From the NCBI GenBank assembly GCA_007134735.1, contig SLKG01000037.1, forward strand, positions 1-64,000: a DNA stretch of 64,000 nucleotides, written 5' to 3'. Both the position numbers and the translations under genes were made by a program. How positions within the stretch are numbered: the stretch's first letter is position 1; every line of letters begins with the position of its first letter. Of this stretch, positions 8,226 through 17,395 are shown piece by piece. Under the pieces are notes generated by a model. It saw only the letters and a list, made by a program, of their open reading frames with translations, searched no databases and had not been told where the DNA came from. Origin of the DNA: Kiritimatiellia bacterium (GTDB taxonomy: Bacteria > Verrucomicrobiota > Kiritimatiellia > SLAD01).

Positions 8226-8816
8226 ATGATCGAACGTACACAGGATTGGGATATACGTGCGCGCGGAGAAAGCTGCGGTGATTGCGGACGACCCTTCGCG
8301 GACCGGGAAACATTATATTCGCGGCTGACCTTCGGCTCCGACGGATATCAGCGCGACGACTACTGCGAGCCGTGTTGGAGCCGGCAGAAGGAAGAACCTG
8401 CCTTAAGCGTCTGGCAAAGCGTATTTCGCGTGCCGCCGCCTCCGCCCGAGGAGCCCTTGAAGAAGGAGACGGTCGAATCCCTGCTGCGCAAACTCATGGA
8501 GGAGGGGGCGCCCGGCGCACTCAATACCATCTATATCCTGGCCGTGATGCTCGAACGCCGCCGGCTGCTCACAGAGAAGGATGTTCAGACCCGTGACGAC
8601 GGCATGAAAGTGCGCGTGTACGAACACCGCAAGACGGGGGAAACCTTTCTGATCCCCGATCCGGAACTGAAGCTTTCGGAATTGGAACAGGTCCAGGAGG
8701 AAGTGGTGATCATGCTCGGTGGCGAACCGAGGAACAAGGCGGCAGAAAACGAAGAAGTGTCCGAAAACGAAGACAAGGAAGAGTACGAGGACGAAGAGGA
8801 AGACGAGGACGTATGA
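8226..8816 (+). CDS. Zinc-ribbon protein with acidic tail
   Basis: A 196-residue soluble protein. Two CxxC pairs (C17/C20 and C47/C50) spaced by 26 residues form a probable zinc ribbon. A proline-rich hinge follows (VPPPPPEEPL), then a helical part. The last 25 or so residues are almost all Glu/Asp (NEEVSENEDKEEYEDEEEDEDV). Such tails appear in proteins that bind nucleic-acid-binding or ribosomal partners. I do not recognise the family and assign no function. AAGGGAGGG precedes the ATG. Its TGA overlaps a possible start (8813) for the next gene. Confidence 0.7.
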   Translation: MIERTQDWDIRARGESCGDCGRPFADRETLYSRLTFGSDGYQRDDYCEPCWSRQKEEPALSVWQSVFRVPPPPPEEPLKKETVESLLRKLMEEGAPGALNTIYILAVMLERRRLLTEKDVQTRDDGMKVRVYEHRKTGETFLIPDPELKLSELEQVQEEVVIMLGGEPRNKAAENEEVSENEDKEEYEDEEEDEDV

Positions 8817-8875
8817 CGACCGATGGGTTCATCCCGCCCCACGGGGGTTCGTCCCATCCGTCCCGGGAACCACCC

Positions 8876-10438
8876 ATGACTCTTGACCTCAAAATTACCG
8901 GCGGCGCCGTGTTCGACGGGTTGGGCAACCCGCCGCAACACGTGGATATGGGTGTGCAAGGAGACCGGATCGCAGCGATCGGGGATCTGTCGGGTGTTCC
9001 TGCGGGAGAGGAAATCCGCGCGGATGGCCGATATGTCTGCCCCGGGTTCATTGATGCGCACACGCATTCGGATACGTATGTGTTGATTGAGCCAGATGCG
9101 CGGTCGAAGGTGTTCCAGGGCATCACCACCGAGGTGGTCGGGAATTGCGGCGCCTCTGCCGCGCCGCTCATGGGCGAATACCGGTTGCCGGCGGATTGGG
9201 GGGCTCATGACTATCCCGGCGACTGGAAAAGTGTGGCGGACTATCGAGAGCGCGTGACGGAGGTCGGTCCCGCGGTAAACGTGGTTATGCTGGTCGGGCA
9301 CAACACCTTGCGTGCGGGGGTGATGGGTTACGAGGGTCGTCCGGCAACGCGCGATGAACTGCGCCGTATGTGTGCGGTATTGGAGGAAAGCCTGGAGGAG
9401 GGCGCGCGCGGTTTTAGCACGGGACTGATTTATATTCCGGGCCGGTTTGCCCCGCCGGAAGAGATCGCGGAACTGCTGCGGATTGTTGCCCGGTATGACG
9501 GCCTGTACGCCACGCATATGCGGAGTGAAGGTGACGCCCTGTTGGAGGCGATTGATGAAACACTGGGTTATGCCCGGGCCGCCGGTTGCCGCACGCAGAT
9601 ATCACATTTAAAAACCTCGGGGCGGCAGAACTGGCATAAACTGGATGCCGTATTGGATTCCATCCGTTCGGCTCAGGAGAGCGGCCTCGATATCGCCGCC
9701 GACCGGTATCCGTACACGGCCGGTTGCACCGACTTGGATATTGTGCTGCCCGAATGGGCCTTGAAAGGCGATCATGCCGCCATCCTCGGCCGGATACGCG
9801 ATCCGGATACGCGATCCCGGATTCGGGCGGAACTGCTGGAACAGCATGATCCCGATTATTGGTCGGGCGTACATCTCGGATCGACGCGCCATCCGGATCA
9901 CAAATGTTTCATGGGGCGTCCGATTCCCGAAGTGGCGAAGGAACTGGAATTGGAGCCCGTGGATGTGGTGTTGCGCGTACTCGAGAAGGATGAATTACAG
10001 ACCACCGGTATTTTCTTCGGCCTGAGCGAGGACAACATGTGGCGCATACTTGCCGAACCCTGGGTCATGCTGGGAAGCGACGGGTCCATTCACGCGCCGG
10101 ACGGACCGTTGTCCCATGATCATCCGCACCCGCGCGCATACGGCACGTTTCCCCGTTATGTGCGGGCCGTGTTGGACGGCCGGAGTGTGCCCGTGGAGGA
10201 GGCGGTCCGGAAAATGACCTCATTACCCGCCGAGCGTTTCGGCCTCGGAAATCGGGGGGTACTTCGACCGGGCGCCATGGCGGATGTGGTGCTGTTTGAC
10301 CCGGCTTCGATCGGTGATGCGGCAACCTTTTCCAAGCCACATCAGCTTGCCCGCGGAATCGACGCCCTGGTGGTCAACGGTGTGACGGTCCTGCGCGATG
10401 GCCGGTTGACCGGGCGGCGCGGCGGCCGGTTTCTGTAG
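8876..10438 (+). CDS. N-acyl-D-amino-acid deacylase (D-aminoacylase) family amidohydrolase
   Basis: A 520-residue metal-dependent amidohydrolase that hydrolyses N-acyl-D-amino acids (or related N-acyl substrates) to free amino acid and carboxylate. Metal ligands expected for the family are visible: the HTH of IDAHTHSD (H62, H64), the cysteine of VVGNCGAS (C91), the histidines in YATHMRSEGD and TQISHLKTSG, and the catalytic aspartate in LGSDGSIH. Residues 1-55 and the C-terminal 50 form the small beta-sandwich domain, with PGAMADVVLFDP typical. An upstream start at 8813 (ATGA overlap with the zinc-ribbon gene) would add 21 unconserved residues. I prefer 8876, though its ribosome site is weak. 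Confidence 0.9.
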   Translation: MTLDLKITGGAVFDGLGNPPQHVDMGVQGDRIAAIGDLSGVPAGEEIRADGRYVCPGFIDAHTHSDTYVLIEPDARSKVFQGITTEVVGNCGASAAPLMGEYRLPADWGAHDYPGDWKSVADYRERVTEVGPAVNVVMLVGHNTLRAGVMGYEGRPATRDELRRMCAVLEESLEEGARGFSTGLIYIPGRFAPPEEIAELLRIVARYDGLYATHMRSEGDALLEAIDETLGYARAAGCRTQISHLKTSGRQNWHKLDAVLDSIRSAQESGLDIAADRYPYTAGCTDLDIVLPEWALKGDHAAILGRIRDPDTRSRIRAELLEQHDPDYWSGVHLGSTRHPDHKCFMGRPIPEVAKELELEPVDVVLRVLEKDELQTTGIFFGLSEDNMWRILAEPWVMLGSDGSIHAPDGPLSHDHPHPRAYGTFPRYVRAVLDGRSVPVEEAVRKMTSLPAERFGLGNRGVLRPGAMADVVLFDPASIGDAATFSKPHQLARGIDALVVNGVTVLRDGRLTGRRGGRFL

Positions 10439-10647
10439 CTCCTCCACACGACGGAACGAGGGGCTTGTCATGCCGTTTTCGCATCGTGTTTCGTTCGTAT
10501 ATTCCGCTGTTTCAGGCGTTTTGGCCCAAGCAGCCAAGCTTCCCCCGCAACGTGATCAGCGAATTTCGAGGCCCGTTTTTTATCTGGCACGCGGCCGAAA
10601 ACGGGGGTATGCTTGCAGGGTGGTAATCAGGCAGGGGCCCAGTTCTT

Positions 10648-11748
10648 ATGATCCGGCGAAATACATCCGAAGAAGCCCGCAAAATCACTTTCGAAATCAC
10701 GACCATGACCCCCTTGCCGGTGGGCGAACAGGTATTCATTTCCGGAAATGCCGAGGGCCTGGGCGACTGGAATCCTTCCGGGTTGCCGTTGGCGCGCGAG
10801 GATGATTTCGTTTGGAGTGCATCCATCGTATTGCCGGCGGGCCGGACCGTTGAATACAAGATCACGCGTGGTTCCTGGGACACGGAAGAATGCCGGGTCG
10901 ACGGCGCCATACCGGAAAACTATGAACTGTCCACCGGTCGTGATCGTACCGTAAAGCACCAGGTGCATCAGTGGAAAGATCACCGGATGTCCCCGTCGCG
11001 CATTGCCGGTGATTATCGCGTGCATGACCGGGTCTCCTCGCTCTGTCTTCGCTATAATCGACGGGTCATTATCTGGCTTCCCCCCTCCTACGAACAGGAA
11101 CCCGACCGCCGTTACCCGGTGGTGTACATGCATGACGGGCAACAGGTATTCGATCCCGCCACCTCCACCTGGAACCAGGACTGGGAAGTGGACGAGTGGT
11201 GTACGAAATTGATTGATGAGGACCGCTTGCAGGAAATCATCGTGGTCGGGATTTACAGCACGGATGATCGGTTCGTTGAATACAATCCCTCGCAAATGGG
11301 CCCCGAATACACCCGGTTTGTCGTGGAGGAACTCAAGCCGTGGATCGATCGTGAATACCGGACGTTATCCGGCCGCGATCATACCGTGGTGGCGGGCGCG
11401 TCTTTGGGCGGCAGCATCTCGTTCTATATGGCATGGACGCATCCGGAAGTATTTTGCGGGGCGGCCTGCCTGTCGCCCGCGTTTCGTTTCAACGACGATC
11501 AATTCATGCTGGACGCGGTTCGGGAGGCGGATTCCGTGCCGGATTTGAAGATATACCTGTATGGCGGTCAGGGAGACGAATTAGAACAACAATTGATTGC
11601 CGGGATGCGTGAAATGGCGGCCCTTCTCAAGGGCAAGGGGATGAAGAAAGACCGCCTGTTGGTGGTGGAAGATCCCCGTGCGGAGCATAACGAAGCCGCT
11701 TGGGCGCGTCATACCGATCACTGGCTTCTATACTTTTTTGGGAAATAG
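10648..11748 (+). CDS. Esterase with N-terminal starch-binding-like (CBM20/48) domain
   Basis: A 366-residue protein in two parts. Residues 12-105 (TFEITTMTPLPVGEQVFISGNAEGLGDWNP) match a CBM20-like starch-binding fold. Residues about 125-365 form an alpha/beta-hydrolase of the esterase D / Fes family: NRRVIIWLPPSYEQ, YPVVYMHDGQQVF, and the nucleophile elbow GASLGG with Ser252. The acid-His pair is probably near E-D-P-R-A-E-H-N. There is no signal peptide, so it acts in the cytoplasm. It probably hydrolyses esters of a carbohydrate or siderophore-like substrate; the exact one is unknown. The DUF4380 gene follows after 5 bases. Confidence 0.88.
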   Translation: MIRRNTSEEARKITFEITTMTPLPVGEQVFISGNAEGLGDWNPSGLPLAREDDFVWSASIVLPAGRTVEYKITRGSWDTEECRVDGAIPENYELSTGRDRTVKHQVHQWKDHRMSPSRIAGDYRVHDRVSSLCLRYNRRVIIWLPPSYEQEPDRRYPVVYMHDGQQVFDPATSTWNQDWEVDEWCTKLIDEDRLQEIIVVGIYSTDDRFVEYNPSQMGPEYTRFVVEELKPWIDREYRTLSGRDHTVVAGASLGGSISFYMAWTHPEVFCGAACLSPAFRFNDDQFMLDAVREADSVPDLKIYLYGGQGDELEQQLIAGMREMAALLKGKGMKKDRLLVVEDPRAEHNEAAWARHTDHWLLYFFGK

Positions 11749-11753
11749 ACCGG

Positions 11754-12887
11754 ATGTTCAAATCATTGATCTATGGATGGGCGGCCCTGTGTGTCCTCCT
11801 GTTGGCGCCTTGGGCGACATGGTGTGCGACCGCCGATGACGACATTCCCGTGGCGCCCATATCGGCCGTTGAATTCCGGGGTTGGACCAATGCGTATCGT
11901 TTACGCAACGAGGTGGCCGAAATGGTGATCGTTCCGGAAATCGGCCGCCTGGTGCACTGGGGGTATGTGGGGGAGACGAACCTGTTTCGCCTGGATTCGG
12001 CGTTGTCGAAAGACGCGGCGGATGTGGACGAACCCGGCATCTGGAACAACTTCGGCGGAGACTGGATCTGGCCGGTGGCCCAATCGCATTGGCCTTTATT
12101 CCAGGACGGTGACTGGCCGCCTTCCCGCCTGCTCGACGGACGGCCCTGGACGGGGCGGGCCTGGCGGAGCGCCGATGGAAGCCAGTATGCCCTGATGACC
12201 CAGACATACGGTGAACCTTTACATATCAAGGTCACTCGCACCATCCGATTGGATCGCACCAATGCCATGGCTTCCATTCGCCAGCGCATCGAGCGAACCG
12301 GTCCCTCCGACATACCTGTAACCTTGTGGAACATCAGTCAGATTCGGGATGCCGAATGGGTGGTCATCCCCGTAGATGAAGACTCCGCGTTTTTCGGAGG
12401 ATTCAAGTCGATGAAATTCGAGGAACCGGGCCCGGAACACATCCAGTGGTGCGGTGACACCATTGTGTACGATGCGCAATTGGGCGGAGAACATAAAATC
12501 TGTTCCGATTCAGAGCGTCACTGGATCGCGGCGATGCGGGGCGGAACGGTGCTGTTTGAACGTGTAAAGGAGCGAAATGCGGTGGGCGCCGGGTATCCCG
12601 ACGGGGGATGCCGGATTGAGATGTATGCCCATCGCGGGCTCGGCTACGCCGAGATCGAAACGCTTTCCGAAGAACGAGTCCTGGAACCGGGCGAGACCTT
12701 GGAGAATGCGCTTGTGATGCGTTTGTTTCGGGTGTCGCCGGATCTGGACTCCTGTGCCCTGTCCGACGCTATTCAAATCCGTATCGGTGAAATGGAAAAG
12801 CCGAAACCCGAACCGGAAGAGGAAGAGGAAGAGGAAGAGGAAGACCGGGAAGACGGGGTTGCACAACTGCGTCAAGAACGGCGATAG
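11754..12887 (+). CDS. Exported DUF4380-family protein with acidic tail
   Basis: A 377-residue protein with an N-terminal signal peptide (hydrophobic to about residue 22, WCATADD cleavage region). The body (NEVAEMVIVPEIGRLVHWGY, NFGGDWIWPVAQSHWP) matches the DUF4380 beta-sandwich fold, related to galactose mutarotase-like sugar-binding proteins. The tail from about residue 348 is E-rich and is encoded by repeated GAGGAA at 12819-12843. The family role is unknown; a carbohydrate-related periplasmic role is inferred from fold and from the CBM-esterase neighbour. The start at 11754 follows the upstream stop by 5 bases; no strong ribosome site is visible. Confidence 0.75.
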   Translation: MFKSLIYGWAALCVLLLAPWATWCATADDDIPVAPISAVEFRGWTNAYRLRNEVAEMVIVPEIGRLVHWGYVGETNLFRLDSALSKDAADVDEPGIWNNFGGDWIWPVAQSHWPLFQDGDWPPSRLLDGRPWTGRAWRSADGSQYALMTQTYGEPLHIKVTRTIRLDRTNAMASIRQRIERTGPSDIPVTLWNISQIRDAEWVVIPVDEDSAFFGGFKSMKFEEPGPEHIQWCGDTIVYDAQLGGEHKICSDSERHWIAAMRGGTVLFERVKERNAVGAGYPDGGCRIEMYAHRGLGYAEIETLSEERVLEPGETLENALVMRLFRVSPDLDSCALSDAIQIRIGEMEKPKPEPEEEEEEEEEDREDGVAQLRQERR

Positions 12888-13047
12888 GCGAACCTGCGGA
12901 GTCTGCTCATGCGCTTCGCCTGTTTCACGGCTCGGCAGGGGCTTCGCCCTCCACAAGTAATGATGGTTGTGGAGGGAATCTTGAGGGCGCACACGCGACA
13001 GCGGGATAAGCGGTTTCTTGGCGCAGCCCTTACGGCCCCCGAAAGCA
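12888..13047. repeat. REP fragment between convergent genes
   Basis: A 160-base gap between convergent genes. It contains a half REP element: GGCTCGGCAGGGGCTTCGCCCTCCA at about 12929-12953 matches the right arm of the 109-bp REP units at 30.3-30.7 kb, followed by a partial complement GTGGAGGGAA. No gene. Confidence 0.6.
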
Positions 13048-13911
13048 TTACCGGAACCGAATGACTATCGTTTTGTCGGGATCTTCCACCTGGATGCCCG
13101 GGACACCCTTCTCCTTCAGCTTGTACATGGCGTCGGGATCCTCCGACATCAGGAGTTGCATGGCCTCGGGATCATTCAGGAAGCGATCGAACTCCACATC
13201 CATCAGGGTAATGAGGTTGTCACGACCGGGGGCCGGGTAGTCGGCATTGCTTTCCACGACGGTTCCGTCCACCTGTACCCGCATACGTACCCGCATTCCC
13301 TGGAACAGGTCGCCGAACAGACCTTCCATGCCGTTCAACATCTCCTGGTCATCCATGTCCGGCGTTTCGGTCATGTGGAAATCGTCTTCATCCATTGGTT
13401 CCCTTTCCCGTACCTGGGCGGCGGTATCCGGTCGGGCGGGAATGATGCGTAACGTGGCCGTTTCCCCGGGAGTAAATTGGAACGAATACTGCAATGCGTC
13501 ATCATTGGTCTCGGATATATCCCCGCCGCCCAACCGGATCTGATTGATGTCCGAGAACGCATACATCGCTTCAAATCCTTTCCAGCCCCGCGCGTTCGTT
13601 GTTTCATGAAAGCTGTCAAGCGTGACGCCCGGCCCGTACTCCATCAATTTGGCCATGATCTGTTCCTGGAACAGGCCCGATGCATCCGCTTGCCGATGCG
13701 TATCGTCTTCGTGCTCCTGCGGCATTTCCATCCAGTGCATCTCGTCCGGGAATCCCTCCAGCATGGACATGATCTGGGGCGAATAGAATTCGAGCACCCG
13801 GATGGTTCCGCTTCCGTCCGTTTTGACTTCAACCATCGTGGTGGATTCGATGCAACCGGAGAATATGGCGGGCAGGATGACAAACCCGAGAGTGCGCAGA
13901 AACGGCTTCAT
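13048..13911 (-). CDS. Lipoprotein of unknown function
   Basis: A 287-residue lipoprotein started at ATG 13911, with GGAG nine bases upstream. The signal peptide is MKPFLRTLGFVILPAIFSGC, with lipobox F-S-G-C, so it is acylated at Cys20 and anchored to a membrane. The mature part is rich in Asp, Glu and Met, with a central segment (EQIMAKLMEYGPGVTLDSFHE) and an acidic, Met-rich stretch (MDEDDFHMTETPDMDDQEML). It resembles envelope stress or CHRD-like lipoproteins only in composition. No family is recognised. The next gene downstream is convergent. Confidence 0.75.
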   Translation of the reverse strand: MKPFLRTLGFVILPAIFSGCIESTTMVEVKTDGSGTIRVLEFYSPQIMSMLEGFPDEMHWMEMPQEHEDDTHRQADASGLFQEQIMAKLMEYGPGVTLDSFHETTNARGWKGFEAMYAFSDINQIRLGGGDISETNDDALQYSFQFTPGETATLRIIPARPDTAAQVREREPMDEDDFHMTETPDMDDQEMLNGMEGLFGDLFQGMRVRMRVQVDGTVVESNADYPAPGRDNLITLMDVEFDRFLNDPEAMQLLMSEDPDAMYKLKEKGVPGIQVEDPDKTIVIRFR

Positions 13912-13993
13912 GGAATGCTCCTTATCTTGAGTAACCGGATGCATCATAGGCTTCGGAAACCGGGACGGACAGCAAAAAAATGATGATGTCCGA

Positions 13994-15217
13994 TCAGAAT
14001 TGCAACCCGGCCTGTTTCAATCGCCGGTCCAGTTCCTCGATGACCCGTTCGTCGTCCTCGGTTCCCGCCGATTCAAATGTGGCGGAGAAGCGCAGGTATG
14101 CGCCCGCGTCATCCCATGGAACGGTGGATACGGAACATTCCCGGATCAGGTACTGTGAGGCGTCTTCCGCGCTGTGAAACGCCTGGTTTCCCGCACCTTT
14201 AGGAGCCGGCACGTACAGGTAGAAGGTTCCGCCCGGCATGGACACGTCGAATCCATGCTGCTTCAGGCAGGCCACGAGCCGTTCCAGGCGGGTCCGGTAA
14301 TGAGTGCGAATGGCTTCGGACAGGGCGAGGTCCGCGATTCCCGCGCAGGCAGCCACCTGGATGGCCCTGAATTGACCCGAATCGATGTTGTCCTTCATCT
14401 CGGCGAACGCCTGGACGGCCCGGGATTGTCCCGCGACAAAACCCAGCCGCCATCCGGTCATGTTGTAGCTTTTGCTCATGGAGTGAATTTCCAGCGCCAC
14501 ATCCTTTCCGCCGGGCCGGTTGAATATGGATAGGCGGTCCCGCCCGTAGGTCAACGTGGCATAGGCCGCATCCTGCACAACCAGGATGTTGTGTTTCCCG
14601 GCAAAAGCGATGAGCTCGTCGTAGAACGATTCCGTCGGCGCCGTGCCCGTTGGATTGTTCGGATAGTTGACATAAAACAACTTGGCCCGGTCGGCGACGG
14701 ATGGGTCGATGGAGGAGAGATCGGGAAAAAATCCGTTTTCCTTGAGCAGGGGAAGCTTTATGACCTCGCCGCCCAGGTATCCCGTGTGCGTTGCCAGTAC
14801 CGGATATCCGGGAACCGTGGTGAGCGCCACATCGCCGGGATTCACGAAGCACAGCGGCAGCATGGCCAGCGCCGGTTTGGCCCCGATGCAGTGGTTGATC
14901 TCGGTGTCGGGATCGAGGTCGGTCACTCCGAAGAAATTCTTCATGTACGTCGTGGCGGCCACCCGGAACTCACGGATGCCGTTATCGGCATATCCGCGGT
15001 TGGCGGGATCATCCACGGCCCGTTTCAGCGTTTCGCGAACCGCCTCCGGCGCCATGCGATCCGGTTCGCCCACGCCGAAATCAAGGATTTCCACATCGGG
15101 CCGGGCTTTACGGGCCGCCTGTTTAGCGCGTTTGATCTTTTCAAATTTGTAGATTTCCGTGGCTTCGCCAAATTTTCGGCCACCGATCCGTTCGGCAAAT
15201 AAACTTTGAAGATCCAT
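13994..15217 (-). CDS. dapL: LL-diaminopimelate aminotransferase
   Basis: A fold-type I PLP aminotransferase, 407 residues. It converts tetrahydrodipicolinate and glutamate directly to LL-diaminopimelate, bypassing the acylated intermediates (DapD/C/E route). Diagnostic pieces are FGVGEPDRMAP, the NNPTG substrate loop and the PLP-lysine segment HSMSKSYNMTGWRLGF. Pairs of Asp/Tyr further on fit class I. The start at 15217 is preceded by GAGGGC. dapL occurs in PVC bacteria, plants and some archaea, and it fits with dapF, which lies divergently 307 bases away, and with dapA, dapB and lysA at 49-53 kb. Confidence 0.93.
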   Translation of the reverse strand: MDLQSLFAERIGGRKFGEATEIYKFEKIKRAKQAARKARPDVEILDFGVGEPDRMAPEAVRETLKRAVDDPANRGYADNGIREFRVAATTYMKNFFGVTDLDPDTEINHCIGAKPALAMLPLCFVNPGDVALTTVPGYPVLATHTGYLGGEVIKLPLLKENGFFPDLSSIDPSVADRAKLFYVNYPNNPTGTAPTESFYDELIAFAGKHNILVVQDAAYATLTYGRDRLSIFNRPGGKDVALEIHSMSKSYNMTGWRLGFVAGQSRAVQAFAEMKDNIDSGQFRAIQVAACAGIADLALSEAIRTHYRTRLERLVACLKQHGFDVSMPGGTFYLYVPAPKGAGNQAFHSAEDASQYLIRECSVSTVPWDDAGAYLRFSATFESAGTEDDERVIEELDRRLKQAGLQF

Positions 15218-15523
15218 GTCGCCCTCGTATAATTCGTATGTGCTGTATGGAAGCCAAACGGTAGGAAAACCGGTCAACAACGTCAAACGGAAAGGAAGGC
15301 ATGCGAAATCGGGAGGCCTTCAGCCATGCGTAGTCGCCCCGCATGGGCGGGGTGGGCGGCAGGCCCGGCCGTCGTGATATGAACCGCCACGCCTTATCAG
15401 GCGCGGCTACAACCCCCGAAACCCATAACCTGCCACGTCGGCGGCTCCGCCGCCAAGTGGCCGCTTGCCGCAGTGCGGCGACGCGGCAACCTGTAACCTA
15501 TAACCTATAACCTGCAACCCCAT
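15218..15523. repeat. Gene-free divergent gap with hairpins and CCTATAACC words
   Basis: 306 bases between divergent dapL and dapF. It contains GC-rich inverted repeats (GGCGGCTCCGCCGCC at 15440-15454 and TTGCCGCAGTGCGGCGACGCGGCAA nearby). Just before the dapF start it has a run of AACCTGTAACC / TATAACC words (15488-15518). The word type recurs at 36.7-36.9 kb. Promoters for both genes must lie here but none is clear. Confidence 0.6.
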
Positions 15524-16345
15524 ATGAATATTCCCTTCTACAAAATGCACGGCGCGGCAAATGATTTCATCGTCGCGGATGATCGCGCACAAACCTTTCC
15601 GATCAAGGATCGGGAATGGATCGCCCGTATCTGCTCCCGGAATACCGGGATCGGCAGTGAAGGGGTGTTATTGATTCAGCCGTCTGAACAGGCGGACTTC
15701 CGCATGCGTTTTCTGAATCCCGACGGCGGCGAAGTGGATATGTGCGGAAACGGCGCCCGCTGTATCGCGCGGCTCGCCTGCGAATTGGGTGTGGCGGCGG
15801 AGAAGATGGCGTTTGAGACCCTGGCCGGAATCATCCGGGCCGAAGTATTGGCGGAAGATACGATTCGTTTGCACATGATGCCGCCGAAAGATTGGCGGAT
15901 GGACCAGGCACTCGAACTGGATGGATCGCACCTGGAATACCATTTTATCAACACGGGTGTTCCCCATGTCGTTATACCCCTGGAAGAGGGCCTGGGTGAG
16001 GTGGATGTGGCGGGACGGGGCCGGCGGATACGGAATCACAAGACGTTTGCCCCCGATGGAACCAATGTCAATTTTGTGCAGGTAGCGGGCGGGGATTCCC
16101 TTTATGTGCGCACGTATGAGCGGGGTGTCGAGGCCGAAACGCCTGCTTGTGGTACGGGCATTGTCGCGTGTGGATTGATCGCGGGGCGTCTGCACCTGGT
16201 TTCCGTTCCGGTCAGGATTACCAGCGCGGGCGGGCATGAGTTGGAAGTCGGGTTTACCATAGCGGGCGACGAGGTCGATCATGTCACCCTGACCGGCCCG
16301 GCCGAACACGTCTTCCGGGGAGAAGTGGAATACCGGCCGGGCTGA
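15524..16345 (+). CDS. dapF: Diaminopimelate epimerase
   Basis: Interconverts LL- and meso-diaminopimelate, the last epimerisation before lysine and peptidoglycan. The 273-residue protein contains both catalytic cysteine motifs, MCGNGARCIAR and PACGTGIVACG, on the two related halves, and N-terminal FYKMHGAANDFIV. The length is normal. The ATG at 15524 follows the word-repeat region and no strong ribosome site is seen. It follows dapL divergently and converges on the oligopeptide transporter genes. With dapA, dapB, dapL and lysA it completes lysine synthesis from aspartate semialdehyde in this window. Confidence 0.96.
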   Translation: MNIPFYKMHGAANDFIVADDRAQTFPIKDREWIARICSRNTGIGSEGVLLIQPSEQADFRMRFLNPDGGEVDMCGNGARCIARLACELGVAAEKMAFETLAGIIRAEVLAEDTIRLHMMPPKDWRMDQALELDGSHLEYHFINTGVPHVVIPLEEGLGEVDVAGRGRRIRNHKTFAPDGTNVNFVQVAGGDSLYVRTYERGVEAETPACGTGIVACGLIAGRLHLVSVPVRITSAGGHELEVGFTIAGDEVDHVTLTGPAEHVFRGEVEYRPG

Positions 16346-16360
16346 ATCTGTCCGGCCGTC

Positions 16361-17395
16361 TTATTCGGCGTTTTTTACCTCATCGGCGCGGAAGCAGGCG
16401 CTTTGGCGGGTGGGGTTGTCCTGTAGCGGATCCAGCGGCGGTCTTTCCTTCCAGCACCGGTCGATGGCCAGCGGACAGCGGGGCGCGAATGCGCAGCCGT
16501 TGGCGGGTTTGGGGCGTTCGACGCCTTGTGCATCGAGTTCCACATTTTCGGCATCGGAAGAAAGTGCCAGCCAGTTGGCTTTGGGGTCGGGGATCGGAGC
16601 GGCCGCGATCAGGGTGCGGCTGTAGGGATGCCTGGGTTCTTGAAAGATTTCTTCGCCGTCGGCCACTTCGACAATGCGTCCGCTGTACATCACCGCAACG
16701 CGATCGCAGATATACCGGATGACGCTCAAATCGTGCGCCACGAAGAGGTAGGTCAGTCCCAACTGTTTCTGAAGGCGATTCAGGAGGTTGAGAATCTGTG
16801 CCTGTACCGAGACATCCAGGGCGGATACCGGTTCGTCGGCGACAATCAGCGATGGATTGAGGGCCAGTGCCCGGGCAATGCCGATGCGCTGGCGTTGACC
16901 GCCGCTGAACGCGTGGGGGTATCGGCTCATCAAGCGCGGATCCAACCCGACCAGTTCCATCAGCTCGTGCACCCGTTCGCGCCGTTTCTTGAAGCTCCAT
17001 CCGTGCGCGCGCAGTGGTTCGGCGATCAGGTCCAGCACCGGCATACGCGGATTCAGTGAGGAAAACGGGTCCTGAAAAACCATTTGCATATGGTGGCGGA
17101 TCCCTTTCAATTCCTTTCGGTCCAAAGCGGCGACATCGACCACGTTGCCGTTATGCCGGAACAAAATGCGGCCGTCCGTGGGATCGATGGCCCTCAATAT
17201 GCTTCGGCCCACGGTGGTTTTCCCGCTTCCGCTTTCACCGACCAGTCCGAGCGTTTTACCGCGCGGTATGGAAAAACTGACGTCGTCCACCGCCTTGATG
17301 TATTCGCTTACCCGGCGGAAAAAACCGGCACGGACGGGAAAGTATTTCTTCAGGTTATCCACGCGCAGGATAATCTCTGGAGATAATTCAGGCAT
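16361..17395 (-). CDS. oppF: Oligopeptide ABC transporter ATP-binding protein (OppF-type)
   Basis: A 344-residue ATPase that drives import through OppB/OppC. Walker A is GESGSGKTT, the signature is FSGGQRQR and Walker B is [12 protein letters not shown]. The C-terminal region has the Cys-containing CAFAPRCP...C oligopeptide-transporter domain (probable Fe-S or zinc cluster). The start at 17395 overlaps the upstream oppD stop by 8 bases, so the two are translationally coupled. It is last in a minus-strand operon of binding protein, two permeases and two ATPases. Confidence 0.95.
   Translation of the reverse strand: MPELSPEIILRVDNLKKYFPVRAGFFRRVSEYIKAVDDVSFSIPRGKTLGLVGESGSGKTTVGRSILRAIDPTDGRILFRHNGNVVDVAALDRKELKGIRHHMQMVFQDPFSSLNPRMPVLDLIAEPLRAHGWSFKKRRERVHELMELVGLDPRLMSRYPHAFSGGQRQRIGIARALALNPSLIVADEPVSALDVSVQAQILNLLNRLQKQLGLTYLFVAHDLSVIRYICDRVAVMYSGRIVEVADGEEIFQEPRHPYSRTLIAAAPIPDPKANWLALSSDAENVELDAQGVERPKPANGCAFAPRCPLAIDRCWKERPPLDPLQDNPTRQSACFRADEVKNAE

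Noticed and set aside
16346-16375. Terminator-like GCCGTCTTATTCGGC plus T-run after dapF
   Set aside because: The stem has only four pairs and the T-run lies inside the C-terminal codons of oppF.
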